Below, one piece after another: positions 19,860-29,880 of a stretch of DNA of 64,000 nt. The notes below the pieces were generated by a model. It did not search any database. It was not told where the DNA came from and worked only from the letters and a program-made list of their open reading frames with translations. Source of the DNA: Trichomonas vaginalis G3 (taxonomy: Eukaryota; Parabasalia; Trichomonadida; Trichomonadidae); contig NC_067208.1 in the NCBI RefSeq assembly GCF_026262505.1, forward strand, positions 4,783,962-4,847,961, written 5' to 3'. Made by a program: the position numbers and the translations under genes. Position 1 is the first letter of the stretch, and each line of letters opens with the position of its first letter.

Positions 19860-20741
19860 TTAATATGCTATTAAAATCATCTCAATAATGAGTCCATCCT
19901 TTCCGTCTTTGGGTAGCACAACATCTTTCATTGAAGAAGGTTCGACAAGTCTTATGTTAAACTTACTGACAAAGTTTGTTATACTATAATGCTTCGGCGG
20001 CGAATACATGTAGTTTGAAAGACATAATATAGATTCTTCAGCAAATTCACTTATACTGGATTTTATAACAATGTTCTCACGAGACCAAATACCACCAATT
20101 GACAATCTTGTAAGCAATCCTGCTGAACCTTCTACTGTAAACGTCGATGGTAACATTCCACGAAGGTCATCTATTGACATCTTTGAGTCACTGAATTTAA
20201 ATATTTTCTTAAAGCAATCGTCATTATCTAACCATGCAATAGCTTTGAAGTTTTCATTCGAATATACATCTGCTTCATTAAATGTAAAACCTGACTTCTT
20301 TGCAGAGATGACTTTAAAATCTATTGAGTTTGTTTCAAAATTATATGCTATGGTAACTTCTGAAGGTAATGGATGTCCTTCCGCAGTCAGTTGTTCTCTC
20401 ACTACCGTTTGAAGCTTTGTATTAAAAACTTTCATGTCATCTCCTGTGTCTAGGTTCACATACACAGCAACAGGGAAACTATCTTGCTTCTTTGTTTCAT
20501 CATTATATCTCAAAACATTAAAGTTCTTCAATAATATTGTTCTTCCTGCTGGAATACTTCTAACTTGTCTGATTTCAATAGCTTTCTCACCTCCTACATA
20601 CTCTACCCAGTGTCTTGGATATTCATAAGTATACTGACTTTCTTGAATTTTGGTTGGTTTCATCATAACGTGTTCATAGTATATCTTTATACTCTTGTCA
20701 GTTAGACTCGGTGCTATGTTCTGAATATTTCTGACTTGCAT
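19860..20741 (-). CDS. minor capsid (penton-like) protein of Polinton B
   Basis: About 293 residues from ATG 20741, chosen because it leaves a 16-base gap to the divergent ATPase gene; a longer in-frame start would overlap it. The YPRHWVEYVGGEKAIEIRQV segment and the hydrophobic end (LIIEMILIAY) recur in the protein at 51667-52146 of element C and in a relic at 35750-36640. The gene is therefore a conserved structural family of these elements, and by position next to the ATPase most likely the minor capsid (vertex) protein. It is beta-rich in appearance. The assignment is by context, not by a signature motif. Confidence 0.55.
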   Translation of the reverse strand: MQVRNIQNIAPSLTDKSIKIYYEHVMMKPTKIQESQYTYEYPRHWVEYVGGEKAIEIRQVRSIPAGRTILLKNFNVLRYNDETKKQDSFPVAVYVNLDTGDDMKVFNTKLQTVVREQLTAEGHPLPSEVTIAYNFETNSIDFKVISAKKSGFTFNEADVYSNENFKAIAWLDNDDCFKKIFKFSDSKMSIDDLRGMLPSTFTVEGSAGLLTRLSIGGIWSRENIVIKSSISEFAEESILCLSNYMYSPPKHYSITNFVSKFNIRLVEPSSMKDVVLPKDGKDGLIIEMILIAY

Positions 20742-20757
20742 TTTTAATGGAGATAAA

Positions 20758-21645
20758 ATGAAGCATTTAATACATGACGTAGATGAAGACATGAATGAAA
20801 CTACAGATAAACTTAACTCTTCTCTCATTCTTCCTTTCAGTAAGGACTATGAGTTCTGTTCAAATGGTGTTTATTTCTATTGTGGAAAGATGGGTTCAGG
20901 TAAGACATTTAACCTCATTTGTCATATACTCATAACAGAGCGTTTAGGAAACGACTCTTACTATGACCAAATCATTATATCAGCAACTTCAGACTCTATG
21001 GATTCAACAGCGAAAACATTTATGTCAAAAGTTCAAGCCTCTGTCGTTAAAGTTCCAGACAGTGAACTCATTGAATTTCTTCAACGTTACATTCGACGTA
21101 AGAGGAAATATTATGCCATCGTTGAATTTATACAGTCAGGAATGCAAAAGACTTCTGAGGAGATGGAAAGAATTATTGACAAACACCACTTACGTCAATA
21201 CTCAGGAGTTTACGATATGAAACGACTTACAAACTACATTCTGTCAAAACTTTCAAAATACCCCTTCAAAAAATATCCATCAAACACTTTATTAGTTTGT
21301 GACGACTTCGCCGGAAAAGGTTTAGTGTCAAAACCAGACTCACCATTAGCTAACATCATTACTAAAGTCAGACATTACCATTTAACTGTAGCAATACTTA
21401 TGCAAACATGGAGGTTTTTAGCTTTAAACATAAAACGTCTCATAACTGACTTCGTTATCTTTCAAGGTTTCTCACGTTATGATATTGAACTCATTTGGAA
21501 ACAGTCAGGTATAACATTACCTTTTGAAGAAATTTGGGAAGCATATAAGTTTCTCATCTCTCCTCGTTCATACCTTGAGATTCATATCATGACTAATACC
21601 ATTAAAGTCAAAAATATTCCATGGGAACGACCAACATTATTTTAA
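20758..21645 (+). CDS. FtsK/HerA-type DNA-packaging ATPase of Polinton B
   Basis: A 295-residue P-loop ATPase, intact. Walker A is GKMGSGKT (about residues 48-55) and Walker B is LLVCDDF (about 180). The size and the ISPRS-type C-terminus fit the A32-like genome-packaging ATPase, one of the four hallmark virion genes of Polintons. It starts 16 bases from the divergent minor capsid gene, a compact bidirectional arrangement, and ends overlapping the next minus-strand gene by four bases. In the family it pumps DNA into the capsid. Confidence 0.82.
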   Translation: MKHLIHDVDEDMNETTDKLNSSLILPFSKDYEFCSNGVYFYCGKMGSGKTFNLICHILITERLGNDSYYDQIIISATSDSMDSTAKTFMSKVQASVVKVPDSELIEFLQRYIRRKRKYYAIVEFIQSGMQKTSEEMERIIDKHHLRQYSGVYDMKRLTNYILSKLSKYPFKKYPSNTLLVCDDFAGKGLVSKPDSPLANIITKVRHYHLTVAILMQTWRFLALNIKRLITDFVIFQGFSRYDIELIWKQSGITLPFEEIWEAYKFLISPRSYLEIHIMTNTIKVKNIPWERPTLF

Positions 21646-22043
21646 AGCTTAACCTTCAATTGACTGATGGTAAACAAATTCCATGCATCTCTGTCGCCAT
21701 TTCTGTTAATATTTTTGCTGTCATTCATATCATCCACTTCCCCATCCGTTAGCTTTTGAGGATATGTGTTAGAATAGCTGTTCTTAAATGAAGGCTTCTC
21801 ACCTTTTAGCGCATAAACTCTATAACTTTCTGCATACTTTATGTTTGAACCTCCTGAGCCATCATTGACATAAATTTTTATAGGCTTCCACCCTTTGTTC
21901 ATGTTCCTGCTTCTTCCCTTTGCTCTTTTGTTCAGTAGTTCTACATCTTTATACACAGCACCTGTCTCAGTGAATTCAACAATATCTTCATTCGTTAGCT
22001 TTACATTCAAACCCTTGTCGAGTATATTGTTCATTTCATACAT
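21642..22043 (-). CDS. unassigned conserved-position protein of Polinton B
   Basis: About 133 residues from ATG 22043 (MYEMNNIL…); a longer frame upstream would cross the divergent gene's start, so it was not used. Basic middle (NKRAKGRSRNMNKGWKP) and polar remainder. No family is recognised. It overlaps the ATPase stop by four bases. Confidence 0.4.
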   Translation of the reverse strand: MYEMNNILDKGLNVKLTNEDIVEFTETGAVYKDVELLNKRAKGRSRNMNKGWKPIKIYVNDGSGGSNIKYAESYRVYALKGEKPSFKNSYSNTYPQKLTDGEVDDMNDSKNINRNGDRDAWNLFTISQLKVKL

Positions 22044-22068
22044 ATAAAAGGTTTTTATTCTATATGAA

Positions 22069-22683
22069 ATGAGAAGCAAATCCATCTTAGCTGGTGCCGT
22101 TAATGTTCCAATTGAACCAACATCAAATGTTGACTCACGAACGACAAACAATATTGTCATAAAGAACTATAGTTCAGAGTGTTTGAAAGAAAAAGAACCA
22201 GAGCTGAAATCCGTGAATTTAAACTCAGCTTCAAACGCTAACGCTACATCAGATGTTAAGTTAGAGTATCCACCACTGGACCAAATTCTTTCAAGAGAAG
22301 CCAACGACAATCCTTACACAAATGTTCAAACAAATCCTTCAGATAACGTAGACCATTACCTTCTTCAGTTATACCAAACAATTTTACTCAAAGACGATAA
22401 GAAGCTTTTGACAAATCTTATAAGCAAGAACCAAATAATTCTAACAAAGGAGGACCTTGAAAATGTTATCTCACGAATAACAGGGAAACAATGTGTCATT
22501 GACTATCTCGACCCTGAAATCGAATGCTGTGGTCAAACTCCACTATTCATGAAAATAGGTAACATCCGCATCATTGAAACACCAGGAACTACAGGAGTTG
22601 AGTTTAAGGATAAATATTCGAACGAGTATACAAAACTATCTACTGACTATAAGCTTTGTTTGAAATATGTTTTAGTAAATTAA
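22069..22683 (+). CDS. unassigned conserved protein of Polinton B
   Basis: A 204-residue open frame. The N-terminal half is Asn/Ser-rich and probably disordered. The C-terminal half (VIDYLDPEIECCGQTPLF … YKLCLKYVLVN) clearly resembles the open frame at 51329-51670 of element C (IQFFIDDEVSCCGTVAKI … YKISLEKFFVKAI). Both lie between the ATPase and the fibre gene, so this is a conserved gene of the structural block with unknown function. Confidence 0.55.
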   Translation: MRSKSILAGAVNVPIEPTSNVDSRTTNNIVIKNYSSECLKEKEPELKSVNLNSASNANATSDVKLEYPPLDQILSREANDNPYTNVQTNPSDNVDHYLLQLYQTILLKDDKKLLTNLISKNQIILTKEDLENVISRITGKQCVIDYLDPEIECCGQTPLFMKIGNIRIIETPGTTGVEFKDKYSNEYTKLSTDYKLCLKYVLVN

Positions 22684-22692
22684 AGCAGTCAG

Positions 22693-22718
22693 GACCTTCG
22701 GTCTTGGCGCTTTGCGCC
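22693..22718. repeat. double mini-hairpin 5 (B, intergenic)
   Basis: GACC-TTC-GGTC, TT, GGCGC-TTT-GCGCC. CAGTCA lies on both sides (22686-22691 and 22721-22726), like a target duplication. Confidence 0.75.
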
Positions 22719-22733
22719 GTCAGTCAAAAAATT

Positions 22734-22976
22734 TCAAGTTAGCAATTTGTAATATCTATCCAAAACTTCTTCAACAGTATCGAACTCATCTTCATAATGC
22801 AAACCTAATCTTATTGACTTGGTGCAGTTTTCACTAACACAATATTTTTCTGTTCTCTTGACTGACATAACTAATTCATTTGTTTCATCAAACAGCAACA
22901 ACCAAAGTTCATGACCTAATACATAACATTCATACTTTATATTTTTAGCTCTGAGTTCTCTTGTAAGCTGTTGCAT
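22734..22976 (-). CDS. small unassigned protein of Polinton B
   Basis: An 80-residue open frame with a hydrophobic centre (ELWLLLF) and two cysteines, overlapping the end of the next minus-strand gene by 40 bases. No domain is recognised. A double mini-hairpin at 22693-22718 lies just beyond its stop. Confidence 0.4.
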   Translation of the reverse strand: MQQLTRELRAKNIKYECYVLGHELWLLLFDETNELVMSVKRTEKYCVSENCTKSIRLGLHYEDEFDTVEEVLDRYYKLLT

Positions 22977-23701
22977 TTAATATTTTCTAAAAAGTCAACT
23001 TCAACAGTCATTCGCACTGGTGCCTTCAGTTCTACAGGCTCTCCTTGAAAGTCAACAAGTCTGAATTGCATGTCTTTCAAATTATGAGGACTAATGCGAA
23101 CCCATTTACCTAAATGAGTTGCTATGACAGGAACGTTTGGAATGAACATTGAATTGACTGCATAACAGAAGGATTTATATTCTACTGAACCTTTACTATT
23201 AACTCCTGAAATGCCTGTGACATTAGCTATTTTAGACTCAATGTATAAACAATTACCATAACATACGTATGGAACAGATTTCATCTCAATCGTTTTGTCA
23301 ACACTTTTCAAAGGAAATGTCATATGGTATGCACCCAAAAGAAGTTGTACTCTATGACTCATTCTTGGTATCTTAAACTCTTTCTCGCTGCTGAACTTCA
23401 ATGTTCCCTCAGAAGAGAGTTCGACATCTATGTTGTCAATAGTTTCTTCATTTATGAGAGTATTTATGACTCCAGCAATTTTATCTATTCTATACCCAGC
23501 TCTGTTAGGAAATGTTATAACACTTCTTTTGTCATCTATTTCAATCTCTATGAAATCTGTTTCATCTGTTATGACAAAAGTTGCGATAGTATTGAAGTCA
23601 ACAACTCTGAAAGCAAGCGCTTCATTCTGAAGACCTAAGTTTGTTTGTAGCTTTACTGTCCCGTATTCGTTTGGGTCTGTACTTTGCAAATAGAACAACA
23701 T
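22937..23701 (-). CDS. conserved structural-type protein of Polinton B
   Basis: A 254-residue beta-rich protein. The segments RMSHRVQLLLGAYH and HNLKDMQFRLVDFQGEPV match TPHLRSLLGIL and KDLSNIKFRITDLFD in the protein at 52166-52876 of element C, so the family is shared. Position beside the fibre gene and the LKDMQFRLVD-type motif suggest a virion component such as a second minor capsid or vertex protein. It is divergent from the fibre gene with a 17-base gap. The name is inferred from context. Confidence 0.5.
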   Translation of the reverse strand: MLFYLQSTDPNEYGTVKLQTNLGLQNEALAFRVVDFNTIATFVITDETDFIEIEIDDKRSVITFPNRAGYRIDKIAGVINTLINEETIDNIDVELSSEGTLKFSSEKEFKIPRMSHRVQLLLGAYHMTFPLKSVDKTIEMKSVPYVCYGNCLYIESKIANVTGISGVNSKGSVEYKSFCYAVNSMFIPNVPVIATHLGKWVRISPHNLKDMQFRLVDFQGEPVELKAPVRMTVEVDFLENIKCNSLQENSELKI

Positions 23702-23718
23702 TTTATTCTCATTAAAAT

Positions 23719-26595
23719 ATGACTATTGCTGCATATGCGTATGAAACAAATGAAGCAAGAAGAGCACATGAACTAATAAACGAAAACTCAACTTTAACCA
23801 TTGAAGGCAATGATTTAGTCATTGACGATGGAAAGACTAAAAAAGTCATTGATTTCGATACTTTTAACACTTATGACCCATTCATTACAACAAGCAAGGT
23901 TCCCATCATAAATGATGGAACGGTGCAATATATAAATTCTACAGTAGATGCCTCATTAGTGAAAGTACTGAATGTTCTCATTGAATTGTTAAAGAGCTTT
24001 CGATTTGACGACAACATTAAATGCCTAAAGAATTTAGTCATGAATGAGAAACAAATTCTCGGCGTTGCTGGTAGCAGTAATGATGTACACCTTATGACAT
24101 TAGAATATTATAACGAACATAAAGATGAACTGAAAGGAGAGAAGGGTGACATTGGACCTCAAGGACCACAAGGAATACAAGGAATACAAGGACCTCAAGG
24201 CAAAAACGGTTTGGATGGTGAAGATGGAAAGGATGGAAAAACTGCTAAATCATGGATATGGAACCTTATAAATACTGGTTTAACAGCTGCTTCATATGGA
24301 GTTCTTCAATACCAAATCGGAAAGATATGGGCAGTACTTGGTGAAGAAGTTTTAGATGACGTTAAAAATGCTTTGAACTTCATTTCAAATGGTTCTGATA
24401 CTATTAAAACTTTATCTGGTTGGATGCAAGAAACAAGGAGTCAAATAGATACTGTAAGACGTATAGCAAACAATGCACGTACGGGATTGGATACTTTACG
24501 AGAAGCACAAAATACACTAAAGGAAGCAAATGATATTCTTGGCTCAGTATCAGACATGCATGAAGATTGGCTTAAAGGTATTGACAAATCTTTAAAAAAT
24601 CACAGTCAGTCTATTGCTGACTACAAGAAAAGTATAGATTTTTTACATAGTGCTATGGACGTACATGATGGAAGCATAAGGAACTTACTTAATGCTAACA
24701 ATAACTTACCAGGAACTATTAAAGCATTTATAAAGTCCTTTGTAAAACCTGGTGCTCTAACATTTAGGTCTTTGAGAGCAAGAGCATTGAAGTCAAGAGA
24801 TGCAGAAACTCCAACAGAACCTACAGAAGGAACTGAAACAACAGAAACTCCAGAAGAACCACCAAAACCAACAGCTAATGAAATATTGTTCGAATATTTT
24901 CCAAGGTACTCTGTTCTCATTGCATACATTCAAGAAATACTTAAGAAAGCAGACTTGACTTTAGGAGATGATGAAAGTTCTGTATATCTTTCGTTCCAGT
25001 TTCAAATAGCAGAACTTTTGAGACAGATATGCTTAATGTATGACAACATCTCTGATTTCACAAGATATGATGACGACCATGACCCCGAACACGGTGAAGA
25101 AGAAGTTTTACAAACATCCATTAAGACAGGAAAGGTTTTAACACAAAGTCTCATTATTGACACCAAAGATGGCGAAGTGGACGTTCTTCAAGAGCTGAAG
25201 AAAAATACTTCTTCGGGAGGTGGTGGTAGGCATGAACTTGAAATAAATGAGATAGAAGAGAAATTAGCCGAAAAAGCAGATAAAAACCATGTTCATTATA
25301 TAAGTTCAGACGAACAGATTATAACGGACTACCATGGATATTTAACACAGGATGAACAAATAAGCACTGAAGATGTTAATGAAAGAAGATATAAATACAT
25401 TCGTGCTAAAGGTTATGACATACACTGTACTGTACAGTATGACACAGGTAAAGCACCAGAAGCATTTGGTTATAACGATGAAATTTATGCTTCATACTTC
25501 TTTGTTAACGGTGTATTAGTTGAACCAAGATTTACATTGAGAGTTAAGGCAAAAATAACTTTTGAAGATGCTATTAAAAGTAAAGCTGACAAAGATGAAC
25601 TTGACGCAACGAACAAAGTTTTGAAATCTCATAAACACAATATCTCCGATATAAATGAACTTCAAGCTACATTAAATAGTAAAGCTGACAAGAACCATAC
25701 ACATGAATCCTTCACTACTGTTAGAGCAGACGACATAATATTGAACTATACCCTTGGTTCAAGTGCACCATTAGAGAATCCAAGTACAAGCGTAAAAGAT
25801 ACACTAAACTCCTTAAATAGTAAATGGATGAATATCGAAGGTCATGTCAGAAACTTTGAAACACATGAACTACCAGCAATGTTAGATAAAAAAGCAGATA
25901 AAGAACATACACATAACTCCTTCTCAACTGTTGCTATAGAAAGTATTGAAGGAACGGTTGGCGGAACTGGTGGAGATGCATTATATTATAAACCTCCTAA
26001 CTTTCCACAAGGTTTAACATCGAATGAAAACATAACAACGAAGAAAGAAATTAGCTGTAAAAATGTTTATATTATGGATGATGAAAATAATGTTAAATTC
26101 ACTGCTCAAGATTTATATGATAAGAAAGCAGACAAAACAGAGCTTCAAACATTAAAGACTGAAATACTTCAAACATTATATCCTATAGGCTCTATTTATA
26201 CGTCAATGAACTCAACAAATCCAGCAAGTGTTTTAGGTTTTGGTACGTGGAAGCAGAATGTAGATAAATTCTTATACTGTGCTAGATATTCAAAGCAAAC
26301 AGGAGGTTCGAAGAAAATTAAAGAAGCAAACCTTCCACCGCACACTCATACAGGAACTACAAACTTTTCTGGCGACCATAGCCACTCATTAAGAGACCAC
26401 CCATTATACAACTCAGACTATGAAGCTGGTTATGATGTTTTATCTCCATCTTATAACAATTCAGCAAAAAAGATTTTTCGACAAACTGAACCGGGAGGAA
26501 ATCATGTCCATACTTTCACAACAAATCCAACAGGCTCGGGTGCAGATTATATGCCACCATTTGTGACTGTATTCGCATGGTACCGCGTTCAATGA
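23719..26595 (+). CDS. phage-like tail-fibre protein with collagen-like stalk (Polinton B)
   Basis: A 958-residue intact fibre. Residues about 140-175 are twelve Gly-X-Y triplets (GPQGPQGIQGIQGPQG…), a collagen-like trimer stalk. Helical coiled-coil regions follow (220-340). Then come repeated KADKNHTH-type motifs, typical of phage tail fibres. The C-terminal ~140 residues (PIGSIYTSM…GTWKQ…FLYC…TGGSKKI…NLPPHTHT…PPFVTVFAWYRVQ) look like a phage tail collar or baseplate tip domain with metal-binding His pairs. The same end occurs in element C. Likely role is receptor binding by the virion. Confidence 0.8.
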   Translation: MTIAAYAYETNEARRAHELINENSTLTIEGNDLVIDDGKTKKVIDFDTFNTYDPFITTSKVPIINDGTVQYINSTVDASLVKVLNVLIELLKSFRFDDNIKCLKNLVMNEKQILGVAGSSNDVHLMTLEYYNEHKDELKGEKGDIGPQGPQGIQGIQGPQGKNGLDGEDGKDGKTAKSWIWNLINTGLTAASYGVLQYQIGKIWAVLGEEVLDDVKNALNFISNGSDTIKTLSGWMQETRSQIDTVRRIANNARTGLDTLREAQNTLKEANDILGSVSDMHEDWLKGIDKSLKNHSQSIADYKKSIDFLHSAMDVHDGSIRNLLNANNNLPGTIKAFIKSFVKPGALTFRSLRARALKSRDAETPTEPTEGTETTETPEEPPKPTANEILFEYFPRYSVLIAYIQEILKKADLTLGDDESSVYLSFQFQIAELLRQICLMYDNISDFTRYDDDHDPEHGEEEVLQTSIKTGKVLTQSLIIDTKDGEVDVLQELKKNTSSGGGGRHELEINEIEEKLAEKADKNHVHYISSDEQIITDYHGYLTQDEQISTEDVNERRYKYIRAKGYDIHCTVQYDTGKAPEAFGYNDEIYASYFFVNGVLVEPRFTLRVKAKITFEDAIKSKADKDELDATNKVLKSHKHNISDINELQATLNSKADKNHTHESFTTVRADDIILNYTLGSSAPLENPSTSVKDTLNSLNSKWMNIEGHVRNFETHELPAMLDKKADKEHTHNSFSTVAIESIEGTVGGTGGDALYYKPPNFPQGLTSNENITTKKEISCKNVYIMDDENNVKFTAQDLYDKKADKTELQTLKTEILQTLYPIGSIYTSMNSTNPASVLGFGTWKQNVDKFLYCARYSKQTGGSKKIKEANLPPHTHTGTTNFSGDHSHSLRDHPLYNSDYEAGYDVLSPSYNNSAKKIFRQTEPGGNHVHTFTTNPTGSGADYMPPFVTVFAWYRVQ

Positions 26596-26635
26596 ACGCG
26601 CTTGAGCCTAGAATAAAATCTTTAACTTTACATAA

Positions 26636-27721
26636 ATGAGCTTGAAAGAAGTATTCGAACAACATCCATGGAGGTCATTTAAGAAGTTCAATGAAGCTGC
26701 AAAGAGTTGGGGATTTACTAACAGAGCTGAAGTGAAAAGGTTCTTTGACAAAAATGTTGTACATCAAACAAAAATAAACCCTTACGACTACTTTTTACCA
26801 ATTTACTCCAACACTCCTGACGCATACCAATTTGACACTCTCATTCAAAGCAGAAAAGGAGGACATAAACCATTCCTCATCTTCATTAATGTTAACACTC
26901 GTAAAGCATATGCATATCCAATGAAAAATAAAGGAACTCGTGAAGTGTTAAGAGTTTTACAAAAGTTTGTAGCAGAACATAGCCCAAGTACTTTAACATC
27001 AGACCAAGACAGTGCATACCTCAGCAATGAAATCACAGATTTTCTCATTAAGCATAACATAACTCACTACACTACTGAAGACCATAACCATAACATACTC
27101 GGCATCATAAACCGCTTCATAAGAACGCTCAGAGATTTAAACCAAGAGCGAGACTTTACCGAAGAAACAATGAAACATTTTCTCGAAGTATATAATTCCT
27201 CAACACATTCTACAACAGGACATACACCAAATTCAATGACACAACAACAAGAAGAAAAGTATATACAAAAGAAACGAAGTCAAACACAAAATATCAGAAA
27301 TTCAACACAATTTACCCTCATTCCTGGAACAAAAGTTCGTGTAGTTCTTGACGACAAACCGTTGACAAAGAAACGTTTAAGGTTAAGTTGAAACTATTAT
27401 ATCGTAGACTCTACGCAAGGTAATGGATATCTTATAAAAGCTGCTGACGACTCCATTGCATTTTATCCTCGACATAAATTAGTTGAAAGTAGTAATGGCA
27501 AACTTGCTGAAACCATTGACGAAGCAAAGCGAGGAGTGGTTATTGAAATACTTGGCTATAACATAAACGATGACACTTATAAAGTAAGATATGAAGGAGG
27601 CGTTGAAGATGTTATACCATCTAAGAACTTGAGAGAATCTAAACCAACTCATCTGGGACCATTAGAGCGGGAGTACTGGAAGGATAAAAATAAGCCAGAA
27701 AGAATAAGAAAATTCTTCTAA
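26636..27721 (+). pseudogene. Polinton B integrase (rve type), broken
   Basis: Remains of the rve integrase. Visible are QFDTLIQSR and LTSDQDSAY (catalytic Asp regions), LGIINRFIRTLRD (third motif region), and farther on a small chromo-like barrel segment (IEILGYNINDDTYKVRYEGG…). In intact relatives it inserts the element into host DNA. It follows the fibre gene closely and, unlike elements A and C, lies on the same strand as the fibre. It is broken about once. Confidence 0.75.
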
Positions 27722-27941
27722 ACTTTTTCATTAGATGTAAATCAGACAAAGCATTTACCAGAAAGAATAAGATAATTCTTCTAAACTTTTTCATTAGATG
27801 TAAATCAGACAAAATAATTTTTAGGGAAGAGTATTATAAGGCATTTTGTGAAGAATATAGCAACAGTCCGAATTCCGGCGGTTGCTTTTTATACAAAATT
27901 CATGCAGGAATTCCTGATGAAATCAGACAAAAATAATGTTT
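27722..27941. repeat. 54-bp tandem duplication after the integrase
   Basis: Two direct copies around 27710-27815 share AGAATAAGA…TTCTTCTAAACTTTTTC and TTAGATGTAAATCAGACAAA. A third partial match (AAATCAGACAAAAATAA) lies at 27920-27938. Confidence 0.55.
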
Positions 27942-27990
27942 AGGTGAAGAGGTGAGATTTCACCTCTTTTTTCACCTGTTTTTCACCCTC
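27942..27990. repeat. GAGGTGA/TCACCTC palindromic repeat, copy 2 of 6
   Basis: Near-palindrome GAGGTGAGATTTCACCTC followed by TTTTTTCACCTG and TTTTTCACCC. Other copies: 19051-19100, 28787-28836, 29881-29937, 30076-30114, 39761-39798. All lie between genes of Polinton B. Confidence 0.75.
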
Positions 27991-28000
27991 ACGAATTTTC

Positions 28001-28078
28001 ATGAATTTCCTTAAGATAGAAAAAATAAAGTTAGTTTTATTTTTATTTATTTTTTTTATTTTGTATGTAAGAACAGAA
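28001..28078 (+). promoter_or_regulatory. shared leader of KilA-N genes
   Basis: A ~70-bp block starting ATGAATTTCCTTAAGATAGA and ending with a long T-rich tract and TGTATGTAAAGACAG-like end. It recurs at 28878-28945, 30148-30222 and partly at 59398-59448 and 60092-60149. Reading frame is not conserved between copies, so it is taken as promoter/leader and not a signal peptide. Confidence 0.65.
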
Positions 28079-28744
28079 ATGTCAGTCGAAGCAAAAACAT
28101 TCACGAACAAATCTAATGGCGAAACATTCACAAAAGGCACTTATAATGGTATTGAAGTCTTACGTAGAGACAAGGATGGTTACATTAATGCAACAAAGAT
28201 GGCAAGAGAAGCGGGAAGGTTAAACCATTTAAACAGATTTCTCAATAGTGCTAAAATGCAGGAAATTCTTGAGTTTTGGTTGAAAGAATACGGTCGAGCC
28301 AAAAGTGGCTCGACCTCAAAACAAGCATTTTATGAGCTTACTAAGGGTGTTATAAATGAATTCAAAGGTATTTACATACATCCTGACCTCGTTCATTTTG
28401 TTGCTGAATGGTGCTCTGTAAAGTATGCATTTTATGTCAAAGATATTATGGACTCCATAGACAAGAAAGTTCATGAGAAGTTAGATGAAGAAGAACTCGA
28501 AGATACAGTAGAAAATGCTAAACATTTGTTTGAAGAAGAAGTTAGAAAAATGTGCGAAAAAAAATTAGAACATGAACGTGAGATATGTTATGGTTATAGA
28601 GATTCTCCATACGAACTAGACCAATGGGAACAAGAAGATTTAAAGAGAGAATTTAGAGAATATGAACTCGCTAAGATAGCATTAGAAGCTGCAGAAAAGA
28701 AGTTAAAAGTTTGGGGTCGTTTTGTACAAAAATATTGTGAGTAA
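28079..28744 (+). CDS. KilA-N domain protein 1 (Polinton B)
   Basis: A 221-residue protein from ATG 28079. The KilA-N DNA-binding domain covers about 25-130: NGIEVLRRDKDGYINATKM, WL…YG, and GIYIHPDLVHFVAEWCSVKYAFYVKDIMD. This family is common in large DNA viruses and phages and binds DNA. The remainder is a charged coiled coil (EELEDTVENAKHLFEEEV). The in-frame extension to 28001 is rejected because it is the shared leader. A 9-bp-stem hairpin (GGTCGAGCC…GGCTCGACC, 28292-28315) lies inside the domain coding region. Confidence 0.75.
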   Translation: MSVEAKTFTNKSNGETFTKGTYNGIEVLRRDKDGYINATKMAREAGRLNHLNRFLNSAKMQEILEFWLKEYGRAKSGSTSKQAFYELTKGVINEFKGIYIHPDLVHFVAEWCSVKYAFYVKDIMDSIDKKVHEKLDEEELEDTVENAKHLFEEEVRKMCEKKLEHEREICYGYRDSPYELDQWEQEDLKREFREYELAKIALEAAEKKLKVWGRFVQKYCE

Positions 28745-28836
28745 ATGAACCATTTATTTTTATTGAATTCACCAAAAATATAATTGAGGTGAAGAGGTGA
28801 GATTTCACCTCTTTTTTCACCTGTTTTTTCACCCTC

Positions 28837-28866
28837 GCCGCTTAGCGGCTCAGACCCTTTGGGTCT
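28837..28866. repeat. double mini-hairpin 6 (B, intergenic)
   Basis: GCCGC-TTA-GCGGC, TC, AGACCC-TTT-GGGTCT. Perfect. Confidence 0.75.
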
Positions 28867-28949
28867 CGTGAATTTTCATGAATTTCCTTAAGATAGAAAA
28901 AATAAAGTTAGTTTTATTTTTATTTATTTTTTTATTTTGTATAAAAGAT

Positions 28950-29423
28950 ATGATTTCAACAATCGGCACAACAACAATTCAAACAACTACAGCACCAAAC
29001 TCGCTAGTCATGAATCCTACGTCAATGTTGGTAGAGATGAAAAGCTTTATTCCTTCTTCATATACTTTTGAAACAGAAATCCAGAAGATAAAGCAAGAAC
29101 TTTTAACAAGTAATTTAGACTGTAGTGCGAAAGATGAAACAAATGAACAGTATCTTTATGAAATGGAGGACCTCATCGACCATTTGCCTAAACTACCTGA
29201 AATTCAGCAGCAAAAACTAACTATTCCTGAATTCGACGAAATTGAAGTCAAAGCAACTCACTCAGTAGAAATTAAGAAATTCATACGTAAAGTAAATTAT
29301 GAATTCCTTGGTTTTCATTGCAACCATAAAGTTATGGACAAAGATTGCGACATGGTTTATAAAAATATTTTGACCTTTACAAATCCGAAGAATTTAAGAC
29401 ATACGATAACTTTGTTTCATTAG
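28950..29423 (+). pseudogene. leader-linked gene of Polinton B, remains
   Basis: An open frame of about 157 residues from ATG 28950, the first ATG after the second copy of the KilA-N leader. The N-terminus is Thr-rich; the rest is charged with no KilA-N signature that I can see. Coding-like sequence continues downstream to about 29690 in decayed form. It is a broken gene of unknown function, kept here because the leader shows it was once expressed like its neighbours. Confidence 0.4.
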
Positions 29424-29880
29424 TTGCAAAATGTGTATGGCAGATAAGAGATAAAGATAGAAGAGGTAAAGTATGGAATGAGATAAAACCAGCAGCTTTT
29501 GAGTTAAAGAAAACCATTGACGCCTTAGTTGTTCTAGCTGGTTTTATTTCAATGTATAACGCAAAAATGAATCCGCAATGTTCAAAATGTAAAGCAGCAA
29601 TGAGGAAATATAACTACTCCGTCAAAGAGATAGAACGTATGAAAACGACTATGCAGACTTAAAGAAAGAAGCAGAGAAGCCGTAGAAATAAAATGAACAT
29701 GTTAGAATTTCTGAACAAAAACTATCCAACTGCTCGATTTCCTATTATCTGATGTCAAGAAGAAGTATAAAGAAACCTTCGGCATTGTTAAAACTTTTGA
29801 TATCCTCAGCGAAGAAATAGAAGCTACGAAATTGTTTAGGATTTCAAATATACATCGTACAATTCATGTAAAACGCTTGT

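Noticed and set aside
28001-28078. N-terminal signal peptide on the KilA-N protein
   Set aside because: The same DNA block stands before other genes in different frames and in one case contains a stop, so it is a leader, not coding sequence.
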